Shown piece by piece: positions 1-6,687 of a DNA stretch of 42,957 nt. How positions within the stretch are numbered: the stretch's first letter is position 1; the number at the start of each line of letters is the position of its first letter. The position numbers and the translations under genes were made by a program. This DNA comes from Bartonella grahamii ATCC 700132 (GTDB lineage: Bacteria; Pseudomonadota; Alphaproteobacteria; Rhizobiales; Rhizobiaceae), in the NCBI RefSeq assembly GCF_000518085.1, contig NZ_JACX01000015.1, forward strand, positions 1 to 42,957. Reading direction: 5' to 3'. The notes beneath the pieces are model-generated. The model saw only the letters and a program-made list of their open reading frames with translations, searched no databases and was not told the DNA's origin.

Positions 1-173
1 AAAATGAAGAACCCAAAGAAGGCACTGCTGAGTATAGCAAATGGCAAGAGGCAATGGAGCAAGCCAAGGGCAAAGCTGAGGTTATTATAGCAAAACAACG
101 CCATGGTCCGACAGGAATCGTCCCACTGGCATTTCAATCGGATTTTACACGCTTTAGTGATTTGGAAAAATAG
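1..173 (+). CDS. dnaB: Replicative DNA helicase DnaB, 3' end (partial)
   Basis: An open frame enters the window at base 3 and ends at TAG 171-173, giving about 56 C-terminal residues. It contains KAEVIIAKQRHGPTG followed by VPLAFQSDFTRF, the usual C-terminal signature of bacterial DnaB, the hexameric helicase that unwinds DNA at the replication fork. The stretch fits the chromosomal helicase, so it probably marks host sequence left of the prophage. The 5' part lies outside the window, so the ATPase motifs cannot be checked. A phage-borne DnaB is possible but less likely. Confidence 0.8.
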   Translation, partial: NEEPKEGTAEYSKWQEAMEQAKGKAEVIIAKQRHGPTGIVPLAFQSDFTRFSDLEK

Positions 174-199
174 GAGCAGAAAAATGCGTTAAAGGGAGC

Positions 200-261
200 T
201 TTAAATACCCTTTGAAAGGCATTTGAAGACCCTTTGAGAACATCTTTAAAACTCTTTGAGA
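200..261. repeat. Helically phased TTTGA array 1
   Basis: Six TTTRA words begin at 200, 211, 222, 233, 245 and 255, so successive spacings are 11, 11, 11, 12 and 10 bp. This puts every copy on the same face of the helix. It may bend DNA or give repeated protein sites, and no gene crosses it. Confidence 0.6.
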
Positions 262-274
262 AAAAATAAATTGG

Positions 275-348
275 TACAAAACCTAGTGGCAAATTATACA
301 AAACCTGCTGGCAAGCTACACAAGTGTAGTTTGACACTAGGTTTTATA
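275..348. repeat. Three copies of a TAYAAAACCT motif, one inverted
   Basis: Direct copies begin at 275 and 297 (TACAAAACCT then AGTGGCA or GCTGGCA). An inverted copy spans about 333-348. The first and third form an 11-bp perfect inverted repeat (278-288 with 335-345, AAAACCTAGTG). A hairpin CTACAC-aa-GTGTAG lies between them at 316-329. Mixed-orientation sites are what a transposase end or a complex operator would show; the assignment is inference. Confidence 0.5.
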
Positions 349-432
349 CTAAGTGGGATTAGGTGGGATTAGTTAGGAATACGTGGTAATTTGTTGTTTT
401 TATGGTTATTTTTTACCATTAAATGCGCGTTT

Positions 433-452
433 TGTCAAAATAGATTTTGACA
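433..452. promoter_or_regulatory. Perfect inverted repeat, operator-like
   Basis: TGTCAAAAT, a 2-base centre, then ATTTTGACA (433-441 and 444-452). The symmetry and the non-coding setting suggest binding of a dimeric regulator. It is about 350 bp beyond the end of the nearest repressor gene, so its role is unclear. Confidence 0.4.
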
Positions 453-519
453 CCTAAAATTGCGAAAATTAGCGAAAATCAGAAAAAAGTGCGTTTTCAT
501 GGTAAAAATGAGAGAAGGC

Positions 520-602
520 TTTGAAAGGTCTTTGAAAACCCTGTGAAAAATTTTGAAAAGTCTGTGAAAGCCCAGAAAACCGCCTTTGAAGACCCGGTGA
601 AA
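520..602. repeat. Helically phased TTTGAAA array 2
   Basis: Eight units related to CTTTGAAAACC begin at 520, 531, 542, 552, 563, 572, 585 and 596 (spacings 11, 11, 10, 11, 9, 13, 11). Units vary in sequence (TTTGAAA, TGTGAAA, GGTGAAA) while the phase is kept. A third, two-unit copy occurs at 17515 and 17526. It is not coding. Confidence 0.6.
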
Positions 603-797
603 AAAATTCGGTAAATTGTGAAGCTCACTCCAAAATCAACCAAAAATGACCAAAAAAGCAAAAAAGATTTTCACCTATTGATGATTATCTATTTTTAGAG
701 GCAATATATACTTATTAATCAAATAGTTATATTATTTTTTTAATGTAAAAAGATTTTCATATCGATTTTTGATTTTAAAGGGGCATTAAGGCGTATC

Positions 798-1316
798 TTA
801 TTTAGTTTCTGGATGTGCATTTTCAGCCTCTATTTGACGCTTTAAATGCAATTTTAAAAGAGGCAAGGTGAGCTCGACCTCTTCCGTGTCGTTGATGTCT
901 TGAACAAGCTCTTGCAACTTTATACAAAGCTCTGCCGCTAATTCCGCTATATCTTCAGGGGGGAGTTTTATATTTGCATCGCGATAGGTTGTATAAGCTA
1001 TGCGACCGAGCTTTTTCATGAGACCAGTAGGGATAGTTTGTGGTTTAAAACCAGCTGCTTTCGCTTTTGCCATGTCACTAAACATTTCGCCTTCACCAGT
1101 GAGAAGCCAATGAAAGTCTACGCCATAAATTTTGTGATAGGCAATTGCGATAGATGCTGGTGGCTCATTTATACCAAGCTCATAATTTGCAAGCGTATTT
1201 TTTGCCAAATTAAGAGATTTGGCAAAAGCACCGCGTTCTTCGTTTCCGAGGATTCGTCTTATTTCACGTAGGCGTTTTGCTAATGGTGTTTTAGGTTCTA
1301 GTTCGGGGCGTGCCAA
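798..1316 (-). CDS. XRE-family phage repressor, copy 1
   Basis: Predicted DNA-binding repressor that would hold the lytic genes off. Residues about 10-60 form a helix-turn-helix (KRLREIRRILG, AFAKSLNLAKNTLANYELG), followed by a conserved linker ending HWLLTGEGEMFSD and a helical C-terminal part. The start is a TTG at 1316-1314: an in-frame TAA lies just upstream and AAGGAG sits 6 bases before the TTG. The neighbour at 1403-1945 is a close paralogue (roughly four residues in five identical), so this is a tandem duplication. Downstream of each copy the same GCATTAAG-CGTATCTT block occurs, showing that flanking DNA was duplicated too. The target operator is probably 1344-1368 and/or 1947-1985. 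Confidence 0.85.
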   Translation of the reverse strand: MARPELEPKTPLAKRLREIRRILGNEERGAFAKSLNLAKNTLANYELGINEPPASIAIAYHKIYGVDFHWLLTGEGEMFSDMAKAKAAGFKPQTIPTGLMKKLGRIAYTTYRDANIKLPPEDIAELAAELCIKLQELVQDINDTEEVELTLPLLKLHLKRQIEAENAHPETK

Positions 1317-1343
1317 AAATGCTCCTTATTTATATTGAGATTT

Positions 1344-1368
1344 GTTTTAAATTACAGGATTTTAAAAC
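1344..1368. promoter_or_regulatory. Inverted repeat upstream of repressor copy 1
   Basis: GTTTTAAA (1344-1351) and TTTAAAAC (1361-1368) flank a 9-base centre, ttacaggat. The layout, two AT-rich arms around 9 bases, matches the larger operator at 1947-1985, so this is likely an autoregulatory site for the copy-1 repressor. Confidence 0.5.
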
Positions 1369-1402
1369 GTAAAGAGATTCCCCCATTGATTTTAGAGTAG
1401 CA

Positions 1403-1945
1403 TTAAGCCGTATCTTGTGTAGTTTCTAGATGTACTCTTTCAGCCTCTATTTGACGCTTTAAATGAATTTTAAGAAGAGAGAAAGTCGCTTCGACCTCTT
1501 CCATGTCGTTGATGTCTTGAACAAGCTCTTGCAGTTTTTTATAAAGTTCCGCCGCGAGTTCCGCTATATCTTCAGGGGGGAGTTTTATTTTAGCATCGCG
1601 ATAGGTTGTATAAGCTATGCGACCGAGCTTTTTCATGAGTCCAGTAGGAATGGTAGGCGCTTTAAAACCAGCTGCTTTCGCTTTTGCCATGTCACTAAAC
1701 ATTTCACCTTCACCAGTGAGAAGCCAATGAAAGTCTACGCCATAAATTTTATGATAGGCAATTACGATAGATGCTGGTGGTTCATTTACACCGAGCTCAT
1801 AATTTGCGAGCGTACCTTTCGCTAAATCAAGAGTTTTTGCAAAAGCGCCGCGTTCTTCATTTCCAAGCATTTTTCTTATTTCACGTAGGCGTTTTGCCAA
1901 TGGTGTTTTTGGTTCTGAATCGGGACGTGCCAAAAAATACCTCAT
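1403..1945 (-). CDS. XRE-family phage repressor, copy 2
   Basis: Second repressor paralogue, nearest to the divergent early promoter and so the likelier main lysogeny repressor. It has the same helix-turn-helix, the same GVDFHWLLTGEGEMFSD linker and a helical C-terminal tail ending in ETTQDTA that copy 1 lacks. The given ATG at 1945 has no obvious ribosome binding site. A TTG at 1933, five codons in, follows GAGG at good spacing and aligns with the start of copy 1, so the real protein may begin there (MARPDSEPK). It is transcribed away from the Ner-like gene, from the region holding the 15-bp-arm palindrome. Confidence 0.85.
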   Translation of the reverse strand: MRYFLARPDSEPKTPLAKRLREIRKMLGNEERGAFAKTLDLAKGTLANYELGVNEPPASIVIAYHKIYGVDFHWLLTGEGEMFSDMAKAKAAGFKAPTIPTGLMKKLGRIAYTTYRDAKIKLPPEDIAELAAELYKKLQELVQDINDMEEVEATFSLLKIHLKRQIEAERVHLETTQDTA

Positions 1946-1946
1946 A

Positions 1947-1985
1947 AATTCATTTTTTATGTTTACAAAGCATAAAAAATGAATT
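1947..1985. promoter_or_regulatory. Major operator, 15-bp perfect inverted repeat
   Basis: AATTCATTTTTTATG (1947-1961) and its exact complement CATAAAAAATGAATT (1971-1985) flank the 9-base centre tttacaaag. It lies in the gap between the divergent repressor and Ner-like genes, where a lysogeny switch operator is expected. Binding by either repressor or by the Ner-like protein is inference. Confidence 0.65.
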
Positions 1986-2041
1986 AACTACATATTACCG
2001 CCCGATATAGAGGGCAGATATTTTACAATTAACCCCACAAA

Positions 2042-2065
2042 AAACGGATGTGGGAGCATCCGTTT
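2042..2065 (+). promoter_or_regulatory. Leader hairpin with TGGGAG loop, copy 1
   Basis: AAACGGATG (2042-2050) pairs with CATCCGTTT (2057-2065) around the hexaloop TGGGAG, ending 17 bases before the Ner-like start codon. No T-run follows, so it is not a classic terminator. A second hairpin with the same loop and an unrelated stem lies at 6662-6687 in the leader of the MuB-like gene. Confidence 0.55.
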
Positions 2066-2082
2066 AAAGCAGGAGCGAAGTT

Positions 2083-2388
2083 ATGACAACCACCCAAACA
2101 TGCATTCAAGTATGGGATCGCCATAGTATTTTAGCTGAGCTACGCCGCCGTAATATGACCTTGGCGGAGCTCGCGAAAGCTTATCAACTACCGTCATCCA
2201 GTGTTCAACATATCTGGACACGGACCAACGAGAAAGCTGAACGCGCTATTGCCGATTTTATCGGTTTGCCCGTCGAGCAGGTTTTTAGCGACCGCTACCC
2301 CAAAAGTCGCCGTCGCATTTTTAAAGCAGCAAAACATGCCAACACAGATTCGCGTGCGCATTCTGCTTTGCGTGGGAATGCTGCTTGA
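2083..2388 (+). CDS. Ner/Nlp-family DNA-binding regulator
   Basis: A 101-residue protein resembling Mu Ner and Nlp: WDRHSILAELRRRNMTLAELAKAY, then VQHIWTRTNEKAERAIADFIG, then QVFSDRYPKSRRR. In Mu, Ner represses the early and repressor promoters during lytic growth, and here the gene is also the first early gene, divergent from the repressors. AGGAG lies 8 bases before the ATG. The C-terminal tail is basic. The family assignment is firm from motif order; its operator is not known. Confidence 0.85.
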   Translation: MTTTQTCIQVWDRHSILAELRRRNMTLAELAKAYQLPSSSVQHIWTRTNEKAERAIADFIGLPVEQVFSDRYPKSRRRIFKAAKHANTDSRAHSALRGNAA

Positions 2389-2460
2389 ATTTCGTTACAC
2401 GGCTTTGCGCTTTTGCGCATTTGCCATGAATTTATTACCATAAGATGAAAAGGTTTATCA

Positions 2461-2601
2461 ATGTCTAAAGATCAATACGAAATGGGCAAGATAAATTGCA
2501 GAGAGTTGCATCATAGAACAGCCGTTTGCATGAGTTGGTTTTGGCGATTAGATGGTGGTCATATTGTTTTTATAGGGGGTGGTTATGGTTGCTGCTTGTA
2601 A
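2461..2601 (+). CDS. Small open frame of unknown function
   Basis: A 46-codon frame, MSKDQYEMGKINC then a hydrophobic, cysteine-containing tail, preceded by AAAAGG about 7 bases upstream. It overlaps the start of the next gene by 17 bases, as neighbours in this operon often do. I recognise no family; it may be chance coding. Confidence 0.3.
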   Translation: MSKDQYEMGKINCRELHHRTAVCMSWFWRLDGGHIVFIGGGYGCCL

Positions 2602-2983
2602 TTTATGGACCCCAGATGCCAGAAGCGATATCGTTAATCCTTATTCAGAAGTTGAACGTTTGGAAGCTATGCTTTCCTGTTCTTTAAAAGCCGTGAGTAG
2701 TGGATTTAAGCATCTGCCGATCCGGTATATTATTGACCCTCCGCATGGCTTATTTGATGCGGCGTTAGCACGACAGATTGTTATTCATATCTTGCATTAT
2801 CAGTTTGAGGTACCGCGGCGGCGGCTTGTTGCCATGCAAGAGCGTGAACGCACTGCTGTTGCTCGCTCTTTGCGTACAATTAACCGGCGTTTGGAAGAAC
2901 CCGTTTTTGCAAAAGCTTATCGAAGATGGGCAGGGCGTGCGATGGATTTATTCTTTAAAGAGATCAGAAAGGCGGCAGCGTGA
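2585..2983 (+). CDS. DnaA-domain-IV-like helix-turn-helix protein
   Basis: 132 residues from ATG 2585 (GGGGG about 8 bases upstream). The second half, LARQIVIHILHYQFEVPRRR then RERTAVARSLRTINRRLEE, has the layout of DnaA domain IV: a helix, a basic loop, and a helix with the (D/R)-x-T-x-V/A-x-x-A pattern used to contact DnaA boxes. There is no ATPase domain. It begins the early operon with the ParB-like and transposase genes and ends in a TGATG overlap with the next gene. A role in binding phage or origin DNA is inference; some would annotate it as hypothetical. Confidence 0.6.
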   Translation: MVAACNLWTPDARSDIVNPYSEVERLEAMLSCSLKAVSSGFKHLPIRYIIDPPHGLFDAALARQIVIHILHYQFEVPRRRLVAMQERERTAVARSLRTINRRLEEPVFAKAYRRWAGRAMDLFFKEIRKAAA

Positions 2984-3969
2984 TGGCACAGTTTCAAAAG
3001 CTTGCTTTAGATTTGATTGTTGTACCGGAGCGTATACGCCCTGTTGATGATGAGCATGCCAAGGCGCTTGCGCAATCGATGGCACGAGAAGGGTTAATGA
3101 ACCCGATTACGGTGCGCCATACCCCTAATGCGAAAGAGGGCAATTATACGCTTATAGCTGGTGCGCACCGGCTTCGTGCTGCTGAGCTTTTGGGCTATAG
3201 TGACATTGATGCGGTTGTGGTGCAGGCTGATAAGGATAATGCTGCGCTTTTAGAAGTAGCGGAAAACCTCTTTCGTAATGAGTTGTCTGTTATTGACCGT
3301 GCGCTTTTTGTCCAGACTTACCGCGAATTGTGGGAAAAGAAATATGGGGAAATTAAGGTTGGTGGTGACCATGGTAATCAATATACAAAGGACAAAGTGG
3401 CAAAGGGACAAGTTGTCCCTTTGCCAAAAGATGGTTCTTCAGAGCACCATGAAACTGGGTGTGAAGGGGATGAAAAATCAAAGGGACAACTTGTCCCTTT
3501 GATCGGTGGTGAGACAGATTTTGAGAAATTGGTGCAACTTGCACCTATTTCTCAAACAGAGGTAAAAGGTGAAAAAGGAACAGTTTTATCTTTTGCCGAA
3601 CATGTGGCGGACCGCATTGGTTTGTCTTCAAAATCAGTAAGACGTCTCAACAACATTGCTCAGCATTTACAGCCGGAGTTGCGCTCTGTTTTGCGGGGGA
3701 CAGCATTGGCGGATAATCAAGCGCAGTTATTGAAATTAGCAAAGATGGAGCCGGTTGCGCAACGGCGGGTGGCGATTGCTTTACAACAGGTTGAGGGGGA
3801 TTTACGGCGGGCTGTTGATTTGGTCAATGGAGTTAATACACCTCCGCAAATTAATGAGCAGGAACGGATTTTTGCGCAGTTATTAGGGGTGTGGCAGAGG
3901 GCGGATGCGCAGACAAAGGCGCGGTTTTGTGATTATCTTGCAAGAGAACAAGGGGAGGAGCAGGCATGA
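2983..3969 (+). CDS. ParB/Srx-fold protein of the transposable phage early operon
   Basis: 328 residues. The N-terminal ParB-like domain has GAHRLRAAELLG near residue 60 and ENLFRNELSVIDRA near 94-107, matching the ParB boxes (now known in many relatives to bind or hydrolyse CTP). A C-terminal helical region follows (SSKSVRRLNNIAQHL, then QLLKLAKMEP). Between them, residues about 135-200 form a low-similarity linker containing KGQVVPLP and KGQLVPLI, each encoded by a near-perfect DNA palindrome. Start ATG 2983 overlaps the upstream stop (TGATG). It ends in ATGA overlap with the next gene. In Mu-like phages of Rhizobiales such proteins sit just before the transposase; their job is not settled. 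Confidence 0.8.
   Translation: MAQFQKLALDLIVVPERIRPVDDEHAKALAQSMAREGLMNPITVRHTPNAKEGNYTLIAGAHRLRAAELLGYSDIDAVVVQADKDNAALLEVAENLFRNELSVIDRALFVQTYRELWEKKYGEIKVGGDHGNQYTKDKVAKGQVVPLPKDGSSEHHETGCEGDEKSKGQLVPLIGGETDFEKLVQLAPISQTEVKGEKGTVLSFAEHVADRIGLSSKSVRRLNNIAQHLQPELRSVLRGTALADNQAQLLKLAKMEPVAQRRVAIALQQVEGDLRRAVDLVNGVNTPPQINEQERIFAQLLGVWQRADAQTKARFCDYLAREQGEEQA
3398..3426. repeat. In-frame palindrome A in the parB-like gene
   Basis: TGGCAAAGGGACAA, a single G, then TTGTCCCTTTGCCA: perfect 14-bp arms. It encodes residues around KGQVVPLP. It shares the inner 11 bp of each arm with palindrome B, but the outer arm bases differ and still pair. Confidence 0.85.
3477..3503. repeat. In-frame palindrome B in the parB-like gene
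   Basis: ATCAAAGGGACAA, a single C, then TTGTCCCTTTGAT: perfect 13-bp arms, encoding residues around KGQLVPLI. A shorter relative, GGTGCAA-c-TTGCACC, lies at 3531-3545 and encodes VQLAP. Confidence 0.85.
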
Positions 3970-4424
3970 GGAGGCATGGTTGCGGGCAGCTTGATTTTTT
4001 CCAAAAGCCGGTTTTTCCTTGTCGTGAACCCGTTGCGCAGATTGATTTAGGGCGGTTTCGCTCACGCATTAAGCGTGCGATGGCGCGGGCTTTGAGAGAA
4101 TGCCGGCATGAGCGCAGTGTGATTGCGGAGCGTATGGCGCATTATTTAGGGATTGGGTGTTTAAGTAAGGCCAGTTTGGATGCTTATGTTGCGGAAAGTA
4201 AGCAGGTGGATATTTCCCTGCCGCGGTTTAAGGCATTTGTGCGGGCGACAGAGGCATTTTGGCTCTGGGATGAGGTGGTGAGTGAAGATGGATTGTTGCT
4301 GTTGCAAGGGGATGAGGCGCGGTTAGCAGAAATTGCAAGGTTGCAGCAGGAACAGCGGGAGATTGCAGCGCGATTGAAAGCCATGCGCGCAACGCCGGTT
4401 CGCATTAAAAGGGGGCAGCCATGA
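3966..4424 (+). CDS. Conserved protein upstream of transposase, unknown function
   Basis: 152 residues. A basic middle part (RSRIKRAMARALRECRHERS) leads into a helix-rich segment with LSKASLDAYVAES and a predicted coiled coil at 115-140 (LAEIARLQQEQREIAARLK), then a basic tail. The pattern looks like a small DNA-associated protein. It overlaps both neighbours by 4 bases (ATGA), so it is translationally coupled to the ParB-like gene and the transposase. I know similar proteins only from this position in transposable phages and give no function. Confidence 0.6.
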   Translation: MRRHGCGQLDFFQKPVFPCREPVAQIDLGRFRSRIKRAMARALRECRHERSVIAERMAHYLGIGCLSKASLDAYVAESKQVDISLPRFKAFVRATEAFWLWDEVVSEDGLLLLQGDEARLAEIARLQQEQREIAARLKAMRATPVRIKRGQP

Positions 4425-6400
4425 AGGAGTGGTTTCGTATTGCCGAATTGGCTGAGGCAGCTTTGCCAGGGTTGCCGAAAACAAAGATCGGTCTCAACAA
4501 TCTTGCGCTTAAGAAATGGCGTTTGAATACACAATTGTTTCGCCAAACATTAGGTAAAACCAAGCCGGTTTGGGAGTATCACATTTCCTTATTGCCGGAG
4601 GTTTCACGGGCGGCATTGTTGGTGCGCTCTGGAGTGGGTGTTGATGTGAAACAAACGCAAGGGGAGCAAAAGGCAAGTATTTGGGTGCGTTATGAGGGGC
4701 TTTCAAAGGCGCATAAAAGGCGCTGTGAAGAGCGTTTGAAGGCACTTTGCTTTATGGATGATTTGCTCCATGCCGGTATGGGTGTGCATGATGCGGCAAG
4801 TTTGTGTGCGATGCAATTTGGTGTGAGCCGGATGTCGCTTTTTAATTGGCGGCAGATGGTTGAAGGCTATGAACGCCCTGATTGGTTGGCAGCGCTTGCA
4901 CCTTGTTATGGTGAGGAGAATGTTTCGCAATTTGCGCCGTGTCATGAGGGGGCGTGGGAGGTTTTTTGTTCGGATTATTTGCGCCCCTCTCGCCCTGCTT
5001 TTTCGGCGTGTTATCGGCGCATGGTTTCTGTGGCGCAGGAGCGGGGTTGGGCGCCCATTCCTTCTGAGCGGGCTTTGCGGCGTCGTTTTAAGGCGCAAGT
5101 TTCCAAAGCGGTTGTGGTTTTAGCACGTGAGGGAGAAGAAAAGGCAAAAAAGCTTTATCCGGCACAACGGCGTGATCGCTCAAGCCTGCATGCACTGCAA
5201 GCGGTGAATATGGATGGACATAAGCTGGATGTTTTTGTGCGTGTTCCTTGGGGAGAGAAGCCTGTGCGGCTTTATCTGATTGCCATTCAAGATCTTTATT
5301 CGGGCAAGATTTTATCGTGGCGCTTATCGGATGCTGAGACTTGGGAAATCGTTCGTTTGGTGATTGGGGACATGGTGGAGGCTTATGGGATACCGGAGCG
5401 TATGACCTTGGATAATGGGCGTGCTTTTACCAGCAAGTGGATTTCTGGAGGTGTGCAAAACCGTTTTCGTTTTAAGATTAAGCCGGATGATCCGCAGGGG
5501 CTTTTGACGAGTTTGGGTGTGCAATTGCAATGGACCACACCTTATAGCGGACAGTCTAAACCGATTGAGCGGGCATGGCGTGATCTGGCAGAAGCGATTT
5601 CCAAACATCCCTTTTGTGCAGGGGCTTATACGGGCAATAAACCGGATGCCAAGCCTGAAGATTATGGCAAGCGCGCGATAGAATTTGAAGCGTTTAAAGC
5701 CCATGTTGGTGCGCAAATTGTGGCGCATAATGCGCAAGCGGGGCGTAAGGCGGTTAATTGTGCGGGGCGCAGTTTTGATGAGACCTTTACTGAGAGTTTG
5801 CAAGCCGAGGGGACGATAGTTCGGCAAGCAACGGCAGCACAACGGGCTTTATGGCTTTTAACCTCTGAGGCATTGCGTGCGCAAAAGGGTACGGGCGAGA
5901 TCCATTTTTATGGCAATCGTTATTGGGCGCGTGAACTTAACCAGTATGCGGGGCAAAAGGTGATTGTACGTTTTGATCCGGATAATTTGCACCAAGATTT
6001 ACGGGTTTATGATTTGAACAATCGGTTGCTTTGTTTGGCACCTTGCCTTTGCGATGTGGGCTTTTATGACCAGCATGCGGCGCGCTTGAATGGGCGTTTG
6101 CGTAAAGAATATGTGAAGGCTGTTAAAGCAGAAAAACAGCTGGCGGCAAAGCTTGCGCCTGATCACTTGGCCGATGTTTATGGGCGCCTTGAGAAAAAAG
6201 ATGAAGCGTTGAAATCTAAACTTCCGATAAAGCCAAAGGTGAGCCGCTTGATGCCAAACCATGTGGGGAATTTAGCTTTGACAGCAGACGATGATGAGGT
6301 TTTGGAGAGCCAAGAATTTAGCACGCATTTGCATAAAGCTTTGAGAAAGCTTTCGGCCTCTGATGAGGGGCGTGAGGTGATCAAGTTTCCTAAACGATAG
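4421..6400 (+). CDS. Mu A-type DDE transposase
   Basis: 659 residues, close to Mu A (663). An N-terminal DNA-binding region is followed by an RNase H-fold core with the catalytic triad visible as D265 (VNMDGHKLD), D331 (TLDNGRAF) and E383 (SKPIERAWRDL). The spacings, 66 and 52, are close to those of Mu A. The C-terminal Mu-type domain (HFYGNRYWA region, residues about 490-560) and a tail follow. It catalyses strand transfer at the phage ends during integration and replicative transposition. It starts in ATGA overlap with the preceding gene. Its presence defines the left half as a transposable phage. All catalytic residues are intact. Confidence 0.95.
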   Translation: MKEWFRIAELAEAALPGLPKTKIGLNNLALKKWRLNTQLFRQTLGKTKPVWEYHISLLPEVSRAALLVRSGVGVDVKQTQGEQKASIWVRYEGLSKAHKRRCEERLKALCFMDDLLHAGMGVHDAASLCAMQFGVSRMSLFNWRQMVEGYERPDWLAALAPCYGEENVSQFAPCHEGAWEVFCSDYLRPSRPAFSACYRRMVSVAQERGWAPIPSERALRRRFKAQVSKAVVVLAREGEEKAKKLYPAQRRDRSSLHALQAVNMDGHKLDVFVRVPWGEKPVRLYLIAIQDLYSGKILSWRLSDAETWEIVRLVIGDMVEAYGIPERMTLDNGRAFTSKWISGGVQNRFRFKIKPDDPQGLLTSLGVQLQWTTPYSGQSKPIERAWRDLAEAISKHPFCAGAYTGNKPDAKPEDYGKRAIEFEAFKAHVGAQIVAHNAQAGRKAVNCAGRSFDETFTESLQAEGTIVRQATAAQRALWLLTSEALRAQKGTGEIHFYGNRYWARELNQYAGQKVIVRFDPDNLHQDLRVYDLNNRLLCLAPCLCDVGFYDQHAARLNGRLRKEYVKAVKAEKQLAAKLAPDHLADVYGRLEKKDEALKSKLPIKPKVSRLMPNHVGNLALTADDDEVLESQEFSTHLHKALRKLSASDEGREVIKFPKR

Positions 6401-6439
6401 GAAAGGAAAGAGGGGGGATTTGTAAGAATTCTCAAAAGG

Positions 6440-6467
6440 AAGCTGGTTTTGTATCGCGTACCAGCTT
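6440..6467 (+). repeat. Leader hairpin A with conserved GTATCGCG loop
   Basis: AAGCTGGT (6440-6447) pairs with ACCAGCTT (6460-6467) around the 12-base loop TTTGTATCGCGT. The related hairpin at 6624-6648 keeps the loop but has a different stem. Confidence 0.7.
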
Positions 6468-6623
6468 GAAGCGTTAACAAAGAAAGGGGGGGAGAAGTCT
6501 TAATCCTTTAAAAGTTTAAATCAATACAATTAAATTTTCAGGTGCCTTTGCCTTAATCGGGCGAGGAGCGTGAAGTTAGCAAGTTCCCCGATGTGTAAGA
6601 AAGAGAGGGGAATTTATAAGGTT

Positions 6624-6648
6624 AGCCGTTTTAGTATCGCGTACGGCT
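6624..6648 (+). repeat. Leader hairpin B with conserved GTATCGCG loop
   Basis: AGCCGT (6624-6629) pairs with ACGGCT (6643-6648) around TTTAGTATCGCGT. Compared with hairpin A, stem bases changed on both sides and pairing is kept, which supports a functional structure. Confidence 0.7.
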
Positions 6649-6661
6649 TTAGAGTAACAAA

Positions 6662-6687
6662 AATGGGTAGGTGGGAGCCTACCCATT
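6662..6687 (+). promoter_or_regulatory. Leader hairpin with TGGGAG loop, copy 2
   Basis: AATGGGTAGG (6662-6671) pairs with CCTACCCATT (6678-6687), loop TGGGAG, 55 bases before the MuB-like start. No T-run follows. The loop equals that of the hairpin at 2042-2065. Confidence 0.55.

Larger units (their letters stand above)
174..797. other. Non-coding region between dnaB and the repressor genes
   Basis: About 620 bases without a credible gene; the only open frame here (minus strand, 134-337) is a shadow of repeats. It holds two arrays of TTTGAAA-like units spaced about 11 bp apart (200-261 and 520-602), three copies of a TAYAAAACCT-type motif (275-348), a perfect inverted repeat (433-452), GTGGGATTAG twice in tandem near 354-373, and two copies of a 13-bp word AAAAAGATTTTCA (661-673 and 747-759). 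In a Mu-like element the left end with transposase binding sites would be expected here. I could not define the exact junction. Confidence 0.5.

Noticed and set aside
134..337. Minus-strand open frame of 67 codons overlapping the dnaB end
   Set aside because: It reads through the phased TTTGA array and overlaps a real gene antisense; its repeated KSF/KAF residues come from the repeat.
3398..3503. CRISPR-like repeats
   Set aside because: Only two long units, in frame inside a gene, with covarying arms and no regular spacers.
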